Origin: a virus
Virus record (IMG/VR): IMGVR_UViG_3300017768_000036
Coordinates: 1 to 33,083 of that record
Reading direction: 5' to 3' (one strand)
Length of the DNA: 33,083 nt
Both the position numbers and the translations under genes were made by a program. Below are positions 20,960 to 28,748 of the stretch, in pieces. The stretch's first letter is position 1, and every line of letters starts with the position of its first letter. Below the pieces are notes generated by a model, which worked only from the letters and a program-made list of their open reading frames with translations, had not been told where the DNA came from and made no database searches.

Positions 20960-20971
20960 TACCCAGGGTCT
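20941..20971 (-). terminator. Intrinsic terminator of the riboswitch operon
   Basis: Minus strand: AGACCCTGGGT-ATTGAC-ACCTAGGGTCT, an 11-bp stem with one G-U pair, then TTTTG. It follows the stop of the 58-residue gene by about 22 nt. The T run is short, so some read-through into talC is likely. Confidence 0.75.
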
Positions 20972-20992
20972 CTGTGTCGATCTCCAGATCAA

Positions 20993-21169
20993 CTATTTAA
21001 TCTTCCAGTTAGGTGATACGACAAATGGATTTAAAGTAACCCACTTGGCGTAGTGTATTCCACGGTAACATAACAGGGCAAAGACCTGTTCAGGGTCATG
21101 TATGTCTTCATCATATTCTGGAAGATTGTAATCCCAGTTACGGGAATCAAACTCCAGACTGATTTTCAT
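20993..21169 (-). CDS. Hypothetical protein (58 aa)
   Basis: 58 residues from the ATG at 21169 (MKISLEFDSRNWDYNLPEYD), preceded by GAGG; a start 14 codons earlier overlaps the 29-aa gene. Ends WVTLNPFVVSPNWKIK. No family recognised. It is the last gene of the riboswitch-led operon. Confidence 0.6.
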   Translation of the reverse strand: MKISLEFDSRNWDYNLPEYDEDIHDPEQVFALLCYRGIHYAKWVTLNPFVVSPNWKIK

Positions 21170-21173
21170 TGCC

Positions 21174-21263
21174 TCAGTGTCCTGTTCTAAACAGTAACTG
21201 AACCTCACCATAGATAAGTGCTAAGAAAACCACCATGGCGATACTAATTTGAAGTACTTCCAT
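21174..21263 (-). CDS. Very small one-TM peptide (29 aa)
   Basis: 29 residues, MEVLQISIAMVVFLALIYGE then VQLLFRTGH: one membrane helix. GAGG lies about 8 nt upstream, overlapping the stop of the DUF4278-like gene. Plausible as one of the many single-helix peptides in this window, but short. Confidence 0.45.
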   Translation of the reverse strand: MEVLQISIAMVVFLALIYGEVQLLFRTGH

Positions 21264-21273
21264 AGTTCTAACC

Positions 21274-21408
21274 TCACTTATAGTTTTTTACAAGTTTGAT
21301 GCCACGATACATAAGATCGTGATTTCTCTCTTGTGCTGCTTCTGCGAGTACTTTTGCCTTGTACTCATCTGGGTTGTAAGAAACCCCACGGTAAACGACT
21401 TTTGCCAT
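21274..21408 (-). CDS. DUF4278-like small protein (44 aa)
   Basis: 44 residues, MAKVVYRGVSYNPDEYKAK then a helix and a second MYRGIKLVKNY. The paired YRG motifs resemble DUF4278, a family of short cyanobacterial proteins with (L/V)xYRGxxY, function unknown. It has a strong AGGAG site and lies in the riboswitch operon. Possibly host-derived. Confidence 0.7.
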   Translation of the reverse strand: MAKVVYRGVSYNPDEYKAKVLAEAAQERNHDLMYRGIKLVKNYK

Positions 21409-21453
21409 TTGTTTTACTCCTAAAGTTAAGTGACTTGTTTAAGGTCCGTTCCT

Positions 21454-21639
21454 TTAGTCGTTTGCGTCCCAGTCGCACTTTAGTCCTAATACTGTTACCC
21501 AGTGTTCCCTATAAACTTCAATAATTTCCTGCTTTGCAACAGGATTAAGTTGTTCATGGTTCCTGACTCGATCCATCTTTGCAGATATTTCGGCACAGGT
21601 CATACTTGCTGCGAGTAGTAGTCCGTATAAGTGTATCAT
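21454..21639 (-). CDS. Riboswitch-controlled small exported or membrane peptide (61 aa)
   Basis: 61 residues. A hydrophobic N-terminus (MIHLYGLLLAASMTCAEISA) looks like a short signal peptide or lipoprotein-type leader with Cys at 15. A charged helix follows, with a second Cys near the end (LGLKCDWDAND). It is the first gene after the candidate glutamine-II riboswitch, exactly where the short 'downstream peptide' lies in that RNA family. It is not recognisably IF7 or IF17, the cyanobacterial glutamine synthetase inactivating factors. Ribosome site GGAG is 10 nt upstream. Function unknown. Confidence 0.7.
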   Translation of the reverse strand: MIHLYGLLLAASMTCAEISAKMDRVRNHEQLNPVAKQEIIEVYREHWVTVLGLKCDWDAND

Positions 21640-21649
21640 GAGATGAACG

Positions 21650-21698
21650 CTCCGTTCCGCGACCTACTTGCGTCACCCGAAGGTGATGAACGTAGATG
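21650..21698 (-). promoter_or_regulatory. Candidate glutamine-II (downstream-peptide) riboswitch
   Basis: Minus strand in order: CTAC, GTTCA, TCACC-TTCG-GGTGA, CGCAA, GTAGG. This gives a P1 stem CTAC/GTAG and an upper stem TCACC/GGTGA enclosing an internal loop (GTTCA opposite CGCAA), the arrangement and conserved letters of glnA/downstream-peptide RNAs. GAAC (21657-21654) next to the GGAG ribosome site (21653-21650) can pair with GTTC to form the pseudoknot. Glutamine binding would then hide the ribosome site of the 61-aa gene. Confidence 0.8.
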
Positions 21699-21736
21699 GT
21701 AGCAGCGGATACATAATGTATTCTTTGCTACATTTA

Positions 21737-21744
21737 TATTTATA
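21737..21744 (-). promoter_or_regulatory. Late promoter (TATAAATA) of the riboswitch operon
   Basis: A perfect TATAAATA lies on the minus strand about 40 nt upstream of the riboswitch, in the gap after the 45-aa gene. It puts the riboswitch and its small-gene operon under late control. No good TTGACA box is paired with it. Confidence 0.65.
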
Positions 21745-21783
21745 CCACAGTTTCCTGACATTTGTAGTTCACCCTGTTACATT

Positions 21784-21921
21784 TTAACACATTTTATTGT
21801 TTTCTTTATCATTTCTTAATGATTCCTTCCTTGCAGCAGTCCAGAGCATGTCTGTCACGTCTGGACCAATCTCATTTCCCTTATCTAAAAGGTCATCATA
21901 AACTGAATCCTGCGAAGGCAT
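21784..21921 (-). CDS. Small hypothetical protein (45 aa) after nrdB
   Basis: 45 residues from the ATG at 21921 (MPSQDSVYDDLLDKGNEIG), 26 nt inside the end of nrdB; starts further upstream would overlap nrdB more. Middle PDVTDMLWTAARKESL, basic end. It probably shares the nrd transcript. No family recognised. Confidence 0.55.
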   Translation of the reverse strand: MPSQDSVYDDLLDKGNEIGPDVTDMLWTAARKESLRNDKENNKMC

Positions 21922-23026
21922 CTGCTTTGAGGTCTTGTTTGATTCCTCCAACGACATAACTTTCAATCTCCGTTTCTTGTGGTGCGTTTTGTAGTCCTCT
22001 AGAACTCAACCAGTGCTGAGTCCAAGGGAGAGGATTGTTTCTAGCAACTTGATCAAATACAGGATCTAATCCAATTGCTTTCATTCTTTTGTTAGCAATC
22101 CATTCAACATACTGATGAAGTAGTTTTTCATTTAGACCGATCATACTACCTTCTTTAAAGAGGTAGTTTGCCCATGCCTTCTCTTCATCAACAGTCTTCA
22201 TAAACATGTGCTGCACATTATCCTTCTCCTCAGTAGCAATCTCTTGCATCTCAGGATCATCTCCTTCTGCCCACTTCTTCAAGATATTCTGCGTGATAAC
22301 CAAGTGTTGACTTTCATCTCTAGCAATAAGAGAGAGTATCTTTGCCGAACCCTCCATAAGTTTATTTTCGCCAAAAGCAAACGAGCACGCAAACGACACA
22401 TAGAAACGGATTCCTTCGAGGATGTTGACGTTGGCGATTGCTCTGTAGAGTTTTCTCTTAAGTTCTTTTCTGTCATAGAGTCCCGTTGTGTGTCCGTCTC
22501 TTGCTAGATCCCACATTGAACCAGTGTCATAGTCATGTGCATGTTCAATGAAATCATCGTAGGATGATGTGACACTACTAGCACGAGACATAACATTCTC
22601 ATCATCCAAGATAGTATCGAATACATCTCCAGGATTAGAATATACATTCTTAATGATGTATGTATAGGAACGACTATGAATCATTTCCATAAATTCCCAT
22701 ACAGTCATACATGCTTCCAACTCAGGAAGAGAACAATAAGGAATGAATGCCATCCCAGGTCCTCTACCCTGTACAGAATCAAGCATGATCTGATACTTCA
22801 AGTTAGAAGTAAAGATGTGCTTCTGCTCTGGTGTCAAAGTTTGATAGTCGGAACGATCCTTCTGTAATGATACTTCTTCTGGTCTCCAGAAGTATCCAAG
22901 TTGTTGCTGAGTAAGTTTGTCAAAGACAGGATACTTATACTCATCGTATCTCTGGACACCCAAAGGTTGTCCAAAGAACATTGGTTGTTTCTTTGTGTCT
23001 ACTTGATTCTTGTTAAATACGGTCAT
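21896..23026 (-). CDS. nrdB: Ribonucleotide reductase class Ia, beta subunit
   Basis: 376 residues from the ATG at 23026 (MTVFNKNQVD), matching the T4 NrdB start; a GTG ten codons earlier overlaps nrdA. The subunit holds the di-iron tyrosyl radical needed by NrdA. Ligands are visible: D83, E114 and H117 in EFMEMIHSRSY, radical Y121, and later an Glu and E-x2-H in ARDESQH. T4 nrdB has a group I intron, but none is present here. It starts 10 nt after the nrdA stop. Confidence 0.96.
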   Translation of the reverse strand: MTVFNKNQVDTKKQPMFFGQPLGVQRYDEYKYPVFDKLTQQQLGYFWRPEEVSLQKDRSDYQTLTPEQKHIFTSNLKYQIMLDSVQGRGPGMAFIPYCSLPELEACMTVWEFMEMIHSRSYTYIIKNVYSNPGDVFDTILDDENVMSRASSVTSSYDDFIEHAHDYDTGSMWDLARDGHTTGLYDRKELKRKLYRAIANVNILEGIRFYVSFACSFAFGENKLMEGSAKILSLIARDESQHLVITQNILKKWAEGDDPEMQEIATEEKDNVQHMFMKTVDEEKAWANYLFKEGSMIGLNEKLLHQYVEWIANKRMKAIGLDPVFDQVARNNPLPWTQHWLSSRGLQNAPQETEIESYVVGGIKQDLKADAFAGFSL

Positions 23027-23036
23027 TCCTTTAGTT

Positions 23037-25337
23037 TCAAACTTTGCAACTGTCACAATCTTCCTCCTCGGTAGTTAGTATTTCATTGATCAACTGGTCT
23101 ACATTATTAGAAGGTTCGTCACCATCTTTTTTAACGTCGTAGGTGTTCTGATAATACGACGTCTTCCAACCATACTTGTAGGTTGTTAGAAGATCATTTG
23201 CCATCACTGAGACAGGTACCTCATTGTCAGGATAGTTCTCTGGATTATAACTCCAGTTACCTGAGATTGCTTGATCAAAGAATTTCTGCATAAGGGCAGT
23301 TACTTTGATGTAACCGTCATTATTATGCATATCCCATAGGAGGGTATAGTTATTCTTTAATGTAGTATATGATGGAACAATCTGCTTAAGGGGTCCTTTC
23401 TTTGACTTTTTAACGGACAGGTAGTCTCTAGGTGGTTCGATTCCATTGGTTGCATTTGACACAACGGAACTGCTCTCCGAAGGCATCTGTGCGGACAACG
23501 TGCTGTGCCGTAATCCGTACTCAACAATCCGTCCCCTGAGATACTCCCAATCACATGAAAGGTCATTTGGTACAATTTCATCCACGTCCTGTTTATATGT
23601 ATCGATAGGAAGAATTCCATCAGCGTACTTTGTTTTACCAAAATAACCGCAAGGACCCTTCTCCATGGCGAGACGATTTGACGTCGTTAGAAGGGCATAC
23701 TGGAACCTCTCAGACAGTTTATGAACGAGGTCGAATGCCTTCTGTGAATCATACTTTGCACCATTCTTTGCAAGGTAATGTGCTAGACCAATATAACCGA
23801 TTCCTAATGATCTTCGGTTAAGCGTACTTTGCTTTGCAGCAACTACAGGATAGTTCTGATAATCAATCAAAGCATCTAATCCTCTGACTGCTAGGTCACA
23901 TAACTCATCGAGTTCTTCTAACTTGTTGATCTTACCAACGTTGATAGCAGAGAGGATGCACAAAGCAATCTCACCATTACCATCAATGTGTTGGATAGGA
24001 TCTGTAGGTAGAGTGATCTCCTGACAAAGGTTAGACATGTTCACCTTGTCTTTAAAAGAAGAGTGAGTGTTACAGTGGTCGATGTTCATCAGATAGATAC
24101 GACCAGTCTCTGCTCTCTCCTTCAGGATGTCCATAAAGAGTTTTTGAGCACCGATAGTCGTTCTTGGAATAGACTTATCTGATTCATAGTCCACATAGCA
24201 AGCGTCAAATGCATCAGTACCAAAAGCATCATACAAACCTGGTACGTCATGCGGTGAGAATAAACTAATCTCTGCATTCTGGATGAAACGTTCATAGAAC
24301 AATTTAGATAATTGAATAGAATAATCTAATTTCCTGACTCGGTTGTCTTCTGTCCCTTTGTTATTCTTGAGAACAATAATGTCCTCTATTTCTTGGTGCC
24401 AAATGGGGAAGTGGACCGTCGCGCTTCCACCTCTAATGCCATTTTGAGTGCAACATCTGACAGTGCTTTCAAACTTCTTGAGGAATGGTACAACACCTGT
24501 GTGTTGAACTTCTCCGCTACGGATTTTACTGTTGATCCCACGGATTCTGCCTGCGTTGATGCCGATACCCGCACGTTGTGCAACATATTTACCAATCGCC
24601 ATGTCACTGCTAAAGATAGAATCGAGGGTGTCATCAACATCAACAAGAACACAACTAGCAAATTGTCTAATAGGTGTTCTGACCCCTGCCATGATTGGCG
24701 TTGGGATGTTGAGTTTGTGTTTTGAGATTGCGTCATAGTATTTTTTAACGTACTCCAATCGATAGAACTTATCATCATCTTGGAAGAGAGTCGCAGCAAC
24801 CATGATGTACATGAACTGGGGTGTTTCATACACCTCTCCAGTACTACGACATTGTACAAGGTATTTATCAGAGACCTGACGCATACCTGCATATGTGAAC
24901 AAGTAATCACGATCATGATCTAGATAACCATCTAGAACATTGAACTCTTCTTCTGTATACTTGCTCAAGATACCTGCATCGTATACACCCTGATCAATGC
25001 ATTTTTTCACATGCTGATATAGATTAGGGCGACGGTCTGGATGCTCACCGTATACTTGTTTTCTAAGACTAAACAGTAGCAGTCTTGCTGCCACATATTG
25101 ATAGTTTGGTGCGTCTAAAGAGATCAGATCATTCGCAGAACGAATAAGAATCTCTTGGATGTCAGAAGTCTTAATGCCATCAAAGATTTGAAGTGAGGAA
25201 TTCATCTCAACTGCCGACTCGGATACACCTGCGAGACCTTCGCAAGCGAGTTCGACCATTTTATGAATCTTATCAAGATCAAGAGGTGTCTTAGCACCAT
25301 CTCTTTTGATTACATTAGTTTCTGTTGGTGGTGTCAT
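23037..25337 (-). CDS. nrdA: Ribonucleotide reductase class Ia, alpha subunit
   Basis: 766 residues from the ATG at 25337, which overlaps the primase stop (ATGA); an ATG four codons earlier is possible. It reduces ribonucleoside diphosphates to deoxy forms. An N-terminal ATP-cone region (VIKRDGAKTPLDLDK) is present, along with active-site Cys residues (FASCVLVDVDD; NMSNLCQEITLP), and a C-terminal redox pair DCDSCKV that glutaredoxin or thioredoxin would re-reduce. It is in an operon with primase and nrdB. Confidence 0.96.
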   Translation of the reverse strand: MTPPTETNVIKRDGAKTPLDLDKIHKMVELACEGLAGVSESAVEMNSSLQIFDGIKTSDIQEILIRSANDLISLDAPNYQYVAARLLLFSLRKQVYGEHPDRRPNLYQHVKKCIDQGVYDAGILSKYTEEEFNVLDGYLDHDRDYLFTYAGMRQVSDKYLVQCRSTGEVYETPQFMYIMVAATLFQDDDKFYRLEYVKKYYDAISKHKLNIPTPIMAGVRTPIRQFASCVLVDVDDTLDSIFSSDMAIGKYVAQRAGIGINAGRIRGINSKIRSGEVQHTGVVPFLKKFESTVRCCTQNGIRGGSATVHFPIWHQEIEDIIVLKNNKGTEDNRVRKLDYSIQLSKLFYERFIQNAEISLFSPHDVPGLYDAFGTDAFDACYVDYESDKSIPRTTIGAQKLFMDILKERAETGRIYLMNIDHCNTHSSFKDKVNMSNLCQEITLPTDPIQHIDGNGEIALCILSAINVGKINKLEELDELCDLAVRGLDALIDYQNYPVVAAKQSTLNRRSLGIGYIGLAHYLAKNGAKYDSQKAFDLVHKLSERFQYALLTTSNRLAMEKGPCGYFGKTKYADGILPIDTYKQDVDEIVPNDLSCDWEYLRGRIVEYGLRHSTLSAQMPSESSSVVSNATNGIEPPRDYLSVKKSKKGPLKQIVPSYTTLKNNYTLLWDMHNNDGYIKVTALMQKFFDQAISGNWSYNPENYPDNEVPVSVMANDLLTTYKYGWKTSYYQNTYDVKKDGDEPSNNVDQLINEILTTEEEDCDSCKV

Positions 25338-26320
25338 ACCTTTTTCCATTCACTGAGTTTAACGTGTGCTTCTAGTCCACTGTAAGTATTGAATTCTACC
25401 AGAGATTGAACGTCATGTCCACTACTTGCCATATCATTAAGGTCTTTTTCAACCAAATGTGATGGGAAGATAACAATTTCGTATCCCCTATCAATAGCAC
25501 TTGACATGCGTTTGATAATCTCTGGATTTCTTTGTTCATTGTCAAAGACGAACACTGCTTCTCTATCTTTCAATAGAGACCAGTCGATGTCTGCTCCTGC
25601 CATTGCAATAGCATTGTCGATAAACAGACTATCTAACGGTCCTTCTGTGATGTAAACAGTTTTATTAAAATCTACTCGATCTAAACCATAAACTTTGGTT
25701 CTATTATCATCAAGCATGACCGTTATGTAACGTAGTTTATCTGAAGGATTTAACGATCGTCCTTGAAACCCAAACCATTCTCCCTGCGTGTCAATGAAAG
25801 GTATGATAACTCTGGGGTGATCTTTATTGACATCTGTGAAAGTAGGTTTTTGGGTATTGACCCATGTACAAAAGGAGTCCACATAGTATAAATCAGAGAA
25901 GAACTTCTCTGGAATACCACGACCTTTTAGATATCCTTTTGCGGGGTGCTCATTATTTAGATCGGCAACAGACTCTAGGTTTCCCTTTTTCTTGAACTTA
26001 GGTTTTTTAATTTCAAACTTAGGGGAAGCAACGTTTCTACCCTTTCCTGTAAGTCCACTCTTGTACCTCTCCATGACATATTCGTCGTAGAGATCGTTCG
26101 CTTGATCCTTCAAAAAATTACCAAAGGACCTGCCTACACCACAGTTGTGGCATTTATAAACAAGTCCTGAATTTTTAGTAAAGAAGTACCCTCGTGCCTT
26201 GTTGAGATGCTTCTGTGAGTCACCGCAATAAGGACAACGGAAGTTGTATGTACCGTCCTTTACCTTTTTAAATTTGTCTAAGCGTGCCGATACAAGATTG
26301 GCATAGTGATAATCTATCAC
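25334..26320 (-). CDS. 61: DNA primase gp61-like
   Basis: 328 residues. The N-terminal zinc finger CPYC (C29, C32) and CHNC (C57, C60) reads template sites. The TOPRIM-type core has VYITEGPLDSLF and VFVFDNEQ for metal binding. The enzyme makes RNA primers for lagging-strand synthesis with gp41 helicase. Length is near T4 gp61 (342). It is the first gene of a primase-nrdA-nrdB operon behind its own promoter at 26345-26373. Confidence 0.92.
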   Translation of the reverse strand: MIDYHYANLVSARLDKFKKVKDGTYNFRCPYCGDSQKHLNKARGYFFTKNSGLVYKCHNCGVGRSFGNFLKDQANDLYDEYVMERYKSGLTGKGRNVASPKFEIKKPKFKKKGNLESVADLNNEHPAKGYLKGRGIPEKFFSDLYYVDSFCTWVNTQKPTFTDVNKDHPRVIIPFIDTQGEWFGFQGRSLNPSDKLRYITVMLDDNRTKVYGLDRVDFNKTVYITEGPLDSLFIDNAIAMAGADIDWSLLKDREAVFVFDNEQRNPEIIKRMSSAIDRGYEIVIFPSHLVEKDLNDMASSGHDVQSLVEFNTYSGLEAHVKLSEWKKV

Positions 26321-26331
26321 TTAGGAAAGTT

Positions 26332-26715
26332 CTATTGCTTTTCTATAATACTACTGTTTGATGTGTTTGTCAACCCTGATGGTTGTCCGATGAATTTTTG
26401 TCCGATTGGACTAACCAAGAAAGATATAATAGACAGAGCACCAAAAATAGACCACATTTTCTTTTCCATGAGTCTAAGACGCTCATCGATTTTTCTGATG
26501 TCACGTTCGCACCCCTTTTTGATCTCTGTTGTTTCTCTGTTAAGATCTGTAGATAATCTGTCTATCTTTTCAAATAAAACACGGTCAATCTGATCTTGAT
26601 TTTCTAACTTCTCATTATGAACCGCAAGAAGTTGTCCCATCTTTACAGAATTTTCCTGTAAAGAATCAACTACCCTTTCGAGTCTCTCTAGTATTGCTGT
26701 ATTAATGTCTGACAT
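26332..26715 (-). CDS. Coiled-coil membrane protein
   Basis: 127 residues. A long heptad-like helix (about 5-85: LERLERVVDSLQENS, IDRVLFEKIDRLSTDL, IDERLRLMEKKMW) leads into one membrane segment (about 88-108, SIFGALSIISFLVSPIG) and a polar tail. The topology is like XhlA-type hemolysin/holin accessories, but the identity is unproven. The 3' end hosts the primase promoter. It is coupled to the next upstream gene by its start at 26715. Confidence 0.65.
   Translation of the reverse strand: MSDINTAILERLERVVDSLQENSVKMGQLLAVHNEKLENQDQIDRVLFEKIDRLSTDLNRETTEIKKGCERDIRKIDERLRLMEKKMWSIFGALSIISFLVSPIGQKFIGQPSGLTNTSNSSIIEKQ
26345..26373 (-). promoter_or_regulatory. Sigma70-type promoter for primase-nrdAB
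   Basis: TTGACA (26373-26368), 17 nt, TATTAT (26350-26345) on the minus strand. The whole promoter is inside the 3' end of the coiled-coil gene. A start near 26338 leaves an ~18-nt leader before the primase ATG. Confidence 0.78.
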
Positions 26716-27248
26716 TACCTCGTGGCGTCTTGTTCTGCTCCTGCCCTTGCTTGTTTCTTAAGTTGTGCGGTCTTCATCTGAAGTTGTTTTGCCAATTCTT
26801 GTTTCTTCAGCATCACTTTCTTCTTTTCTATAGCAATCTTCATCTGTGTTTGTTGTTGTTTCATTGCAGGGTCTGCATTCTCAGCAACATTTTTCATATG
26901 CTTCATCCGCTTATCCATAAAAAACTTCGCAGCGTTAGCAGGAAGGATTCTTTCTATACTAATGTCTCCTCTATACTGAGGCATCACTGTTAATCTAAGT
27001 TTCATCTTGAGTTCAGCAGGACTATTAGCGTAGATAATAGTATCACCGATCCCAGGAACGTTTACTTTGTATTGAAATAGTCTAGATGGTTGTGTTGGAT
27101 TTTCTTTAGATTCTTTTACTTTTAATTTTTTTCTTTTCTGTACCTTTTTCTTAAAATTTAGAACTGGATCATAACCCGCATTCGGACCTGTCGCAGCAGC
27201 ACTGCCACTGAAACCTCCTGTACCTGCTGTCATCATTTCTTCGTTCAT
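26715..27248 (-). CDS. Conserved hypothetical protein, Lys/Gln-rich
   Basis: 177 residues. The N-terminus is Gly/Ala-rich (AGTGGFSGSAAATGPNAGYD), then a very basic stretch, a middle domain (GIGDTIIYANSPAELKMKLR) and a long Lys/Gln helix (MKQQQTQMKIAIEKKKVML). Similar proteins occur in cyanophages. The charge pattern suggests nucleic acid binding or a scaffold role; no firm family. Confidence 0.65.
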   Translation of the reverse strand: MNEEMMTAGTGGFSGSAAATGPNAGYDPVLNFKKKVQKRKKLKVKESKENPTQPSRLFQYKVNVPGIGDTIIYANSPAELKMKLRLTVMPQYRGDISIERILPANAAKFFMDKRMKHMKNVAENADPAMKQQQTQMKIAIEKKKVMLKKQELAKQLQMKTAQLKKQARAGAEQDATR

Positions 27249-27610
27249 TAGATCTTGTCCAATTCTGCTTTAAGTGTAGGATCTACGTCAAGATTTGGCA
27301 TCATCCCTATAGGATATTTATTCAAATAAAGAAGTAGAGTCTTGAGCAAACACCAATATTCCCTTTCAAATTTAAAAAAGAGCAGGGGTGTTGCTGCTTC
27401 GCCAAATACATTATAAAGTATGATGAGGTGATTCAAGATCAAAGGGATCCTTAGTGGACCCCCTCTCAAGTATCTTTTCAATAACCGTTTCAAGTATTTG
27501 AAACGTTTTATATCTTCATCAAAATCCTCTCGTGTAACACAGTGGGGATTTTCATAATGTTTGATGGCGAAAAGAATGTAGTTAGACTCATTCAATTCGT
27601 CAAATTTCAT
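27248..27610 (-). CDS. Conserved T4-like phage protein (DUF7207-like)
   Basis: 120 residues, helical and basic: MKFDELNESNYILFAIKHYE, KRLLKRYLRGGPLRIPLILN, VFGEAATPLLFFKFERE. I recall this as a conserved T4-like family (DUF7207) of unknown function. It abuts the 177-residue gene (TAATG type overlap at 27248). Confidence 0.65.
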   Translation of the reverse strand: MKFDELNESNYILFAIKHYENPHCVTREDFDEDIKRFKYLKRLLKRYLRGGPLRIPLILNHLIILYNVFGEAATPLLFFKFEREYWCLLKTLLLYLNKYPIGMMPNLDVDPTLKAELDKI

Positions 27611-27617
27611 TTAGTTA

Positions 27618-28472
27618 TTAACTGCTGAAGGTTAGTGTTGCTGCACCGTTTGAGATAATCTCTTCTGTACCACCTGCTGAGTTGATCTTCACTCTGTACT
27701 TGTAACCATCAAGAGTGTCTCCACCCAATGCTGAGTATGCAAGTGTTGCAGTTGTGAAGTCTGCGTATGTGATACCAGTGTCAAGTCCACCTGCTCCACC
27801 AACAATGTCAACCCAACGAGTAGTAGCATTTGCTGTCTGTCTCTGCCATTTGTATGTAAGAGTTCCAGGTGTTCCAGTTGTACTGGTGCTGACTGCGAAT
27901 GTACCTGCTCCAGAGGAGGAAGTAGAGTTTGCAGGTTGAGAACTGATAGTAACTGCGGATGCTGCGTCTGCTACAACTGTATCGTCTGTGTCGTCACCAG
28001 ATGCTCCTGCTGCAGAATGAATAACTGCTAGACACTCAGACTTATGTCTGGTGTTACCATTGTGATCGGTGAAGGTACGATACTGCCACCATCCTGGTCC
28101 AGTGATTCCTCTTGATTTATTTTCTGCAAGTGCTGCTTCAGTAGTGTCAACGAAGACCAACTCATAAGAGTTAGTGTCGCCACCTTTGATAACAAATTCT
28201 GCTACTGCACGAGGAGGTGTTCTTCGTACTGCGTTTGCTGCAGTAATTGTTGCAGTGCTTCCTGCGTATGTAGTGTGTAATTCTAATGCAGTTGCACTAG
28301 TTCTTTGTTTGACGATATATGCAACGCCACCGAGTTCCAATACATCACCTACTTCAACCAAATTGTCGGAGGCGTCTGTAAAGTCTCCCGAAGTTGTGAC
28401 AGTAGCATCAGCGTTGGTAACTCCAACGTTGGTGCCCATTGCCTTGGCGTCAAGTATTCCGTAGATTGCCAT
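27618..28472 (-). CDS. Virion structural protein with Ig-like domain
   Basis: 284 residues. The N-terminal half (about 1-155) has repeated beta character (VLELGGVAYIVKQRTS, GPGWWQYRTFTDHNGN). The C-terminal half reads as an immunoglobulin-like domain (SSGAGTFAVST, YKWQRQTANATTRWVDI, YKYRVKINSAGG). Such proteins decorate capsids or fibres (T4 Hoc is an Ig-type example). A CTAAATAA element (28502-28509) lies 30 nt upstream and marks it as late. Confidence 0.72.
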   Translation of the reverse strand: MAIYGILDAKAMGTNVGVTNADATVTTSGDFTDASDNLVEVGDVLELGGVAYIVKQRTSATALELHTTYAGSTATITAANAVRRTPPRAVAEFVIKGGDTNSYELVFVDTTEAALAENKSRGITGPGWWQYRTFTDHNGNTRHKSECLAVIHSAAGASGDDTDDTVVADAASAVTISSQPANSTSSSGAGTFAVSTSTTGTPGTLTYKWQRQTANATTRWVDIVGGAGGLDTGITYADFTTATLAYSALGGDTLDGYKYRVKINSAGGTEEIISNGAATLTFSS

Positions 28473-28501
28473 GGTACTCCAGTAAAGATCTTTCCTATTC
28501 T

Positions 28502-28509
28502 TTATTTAG
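28502..28509 (-). promoter_or_regulatory. Candidate late promoter for the Ig-like protein
   Basis: CTAAATAA on the minus strand, about 30 nt before the ATG at 28472 and just after the stop of the 65-aa gene. A GGAG ribosome site follows. Confidence 0.5.
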
Positions 28510-28516
28510 GTGTTTA

Positions 28517-28714
28517 TCAACCTCTAGTGACTAGAGACTCTTTTACTTTTTCAAAAAGTTTGTCGTCTGCATCAGTTTTAGTCAGTTTAACTGCCTTGCC
28601 AATGATGAGTAAACAGATGTCGATAAGTTTTTCGCCAAGTTCTGCATCATCAGGAATCTTAGCGACTGCTGAATCAACTACTTTATAAGCGAGGGGTAAT
28701 AGAAAACCTAACAT
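28517..28714 (-). CDS. Small hypothetical protein (65 aa)
   Basis: 65 residues: a hydrophobic start (MLGFLLPLAYKVVDSAVAKI), a second hydrophobic stretch (LIDICLLIIGKAVKL) and a charged end. It may be membrane-associated with two short helices. I recall near-identical small proteins in other cyanophages, with no function assigned. Confidence 0.65.
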   Translation of the reverse strand: MLGFLLPLAYKVVDSAVAKIPDDAELGEKLIDICLLIIGKAVKLTKTDADDKLFEKVKESLVTRG

Positions 28715-28748
28715 GATTTAATTTTTAGAAACTACAATATATAGGCTT

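Noticed and set aside
21896-23026. Possible nrdB intron as in T4
   Set aside because: The NrdB frame is continuous with all metal ligands.
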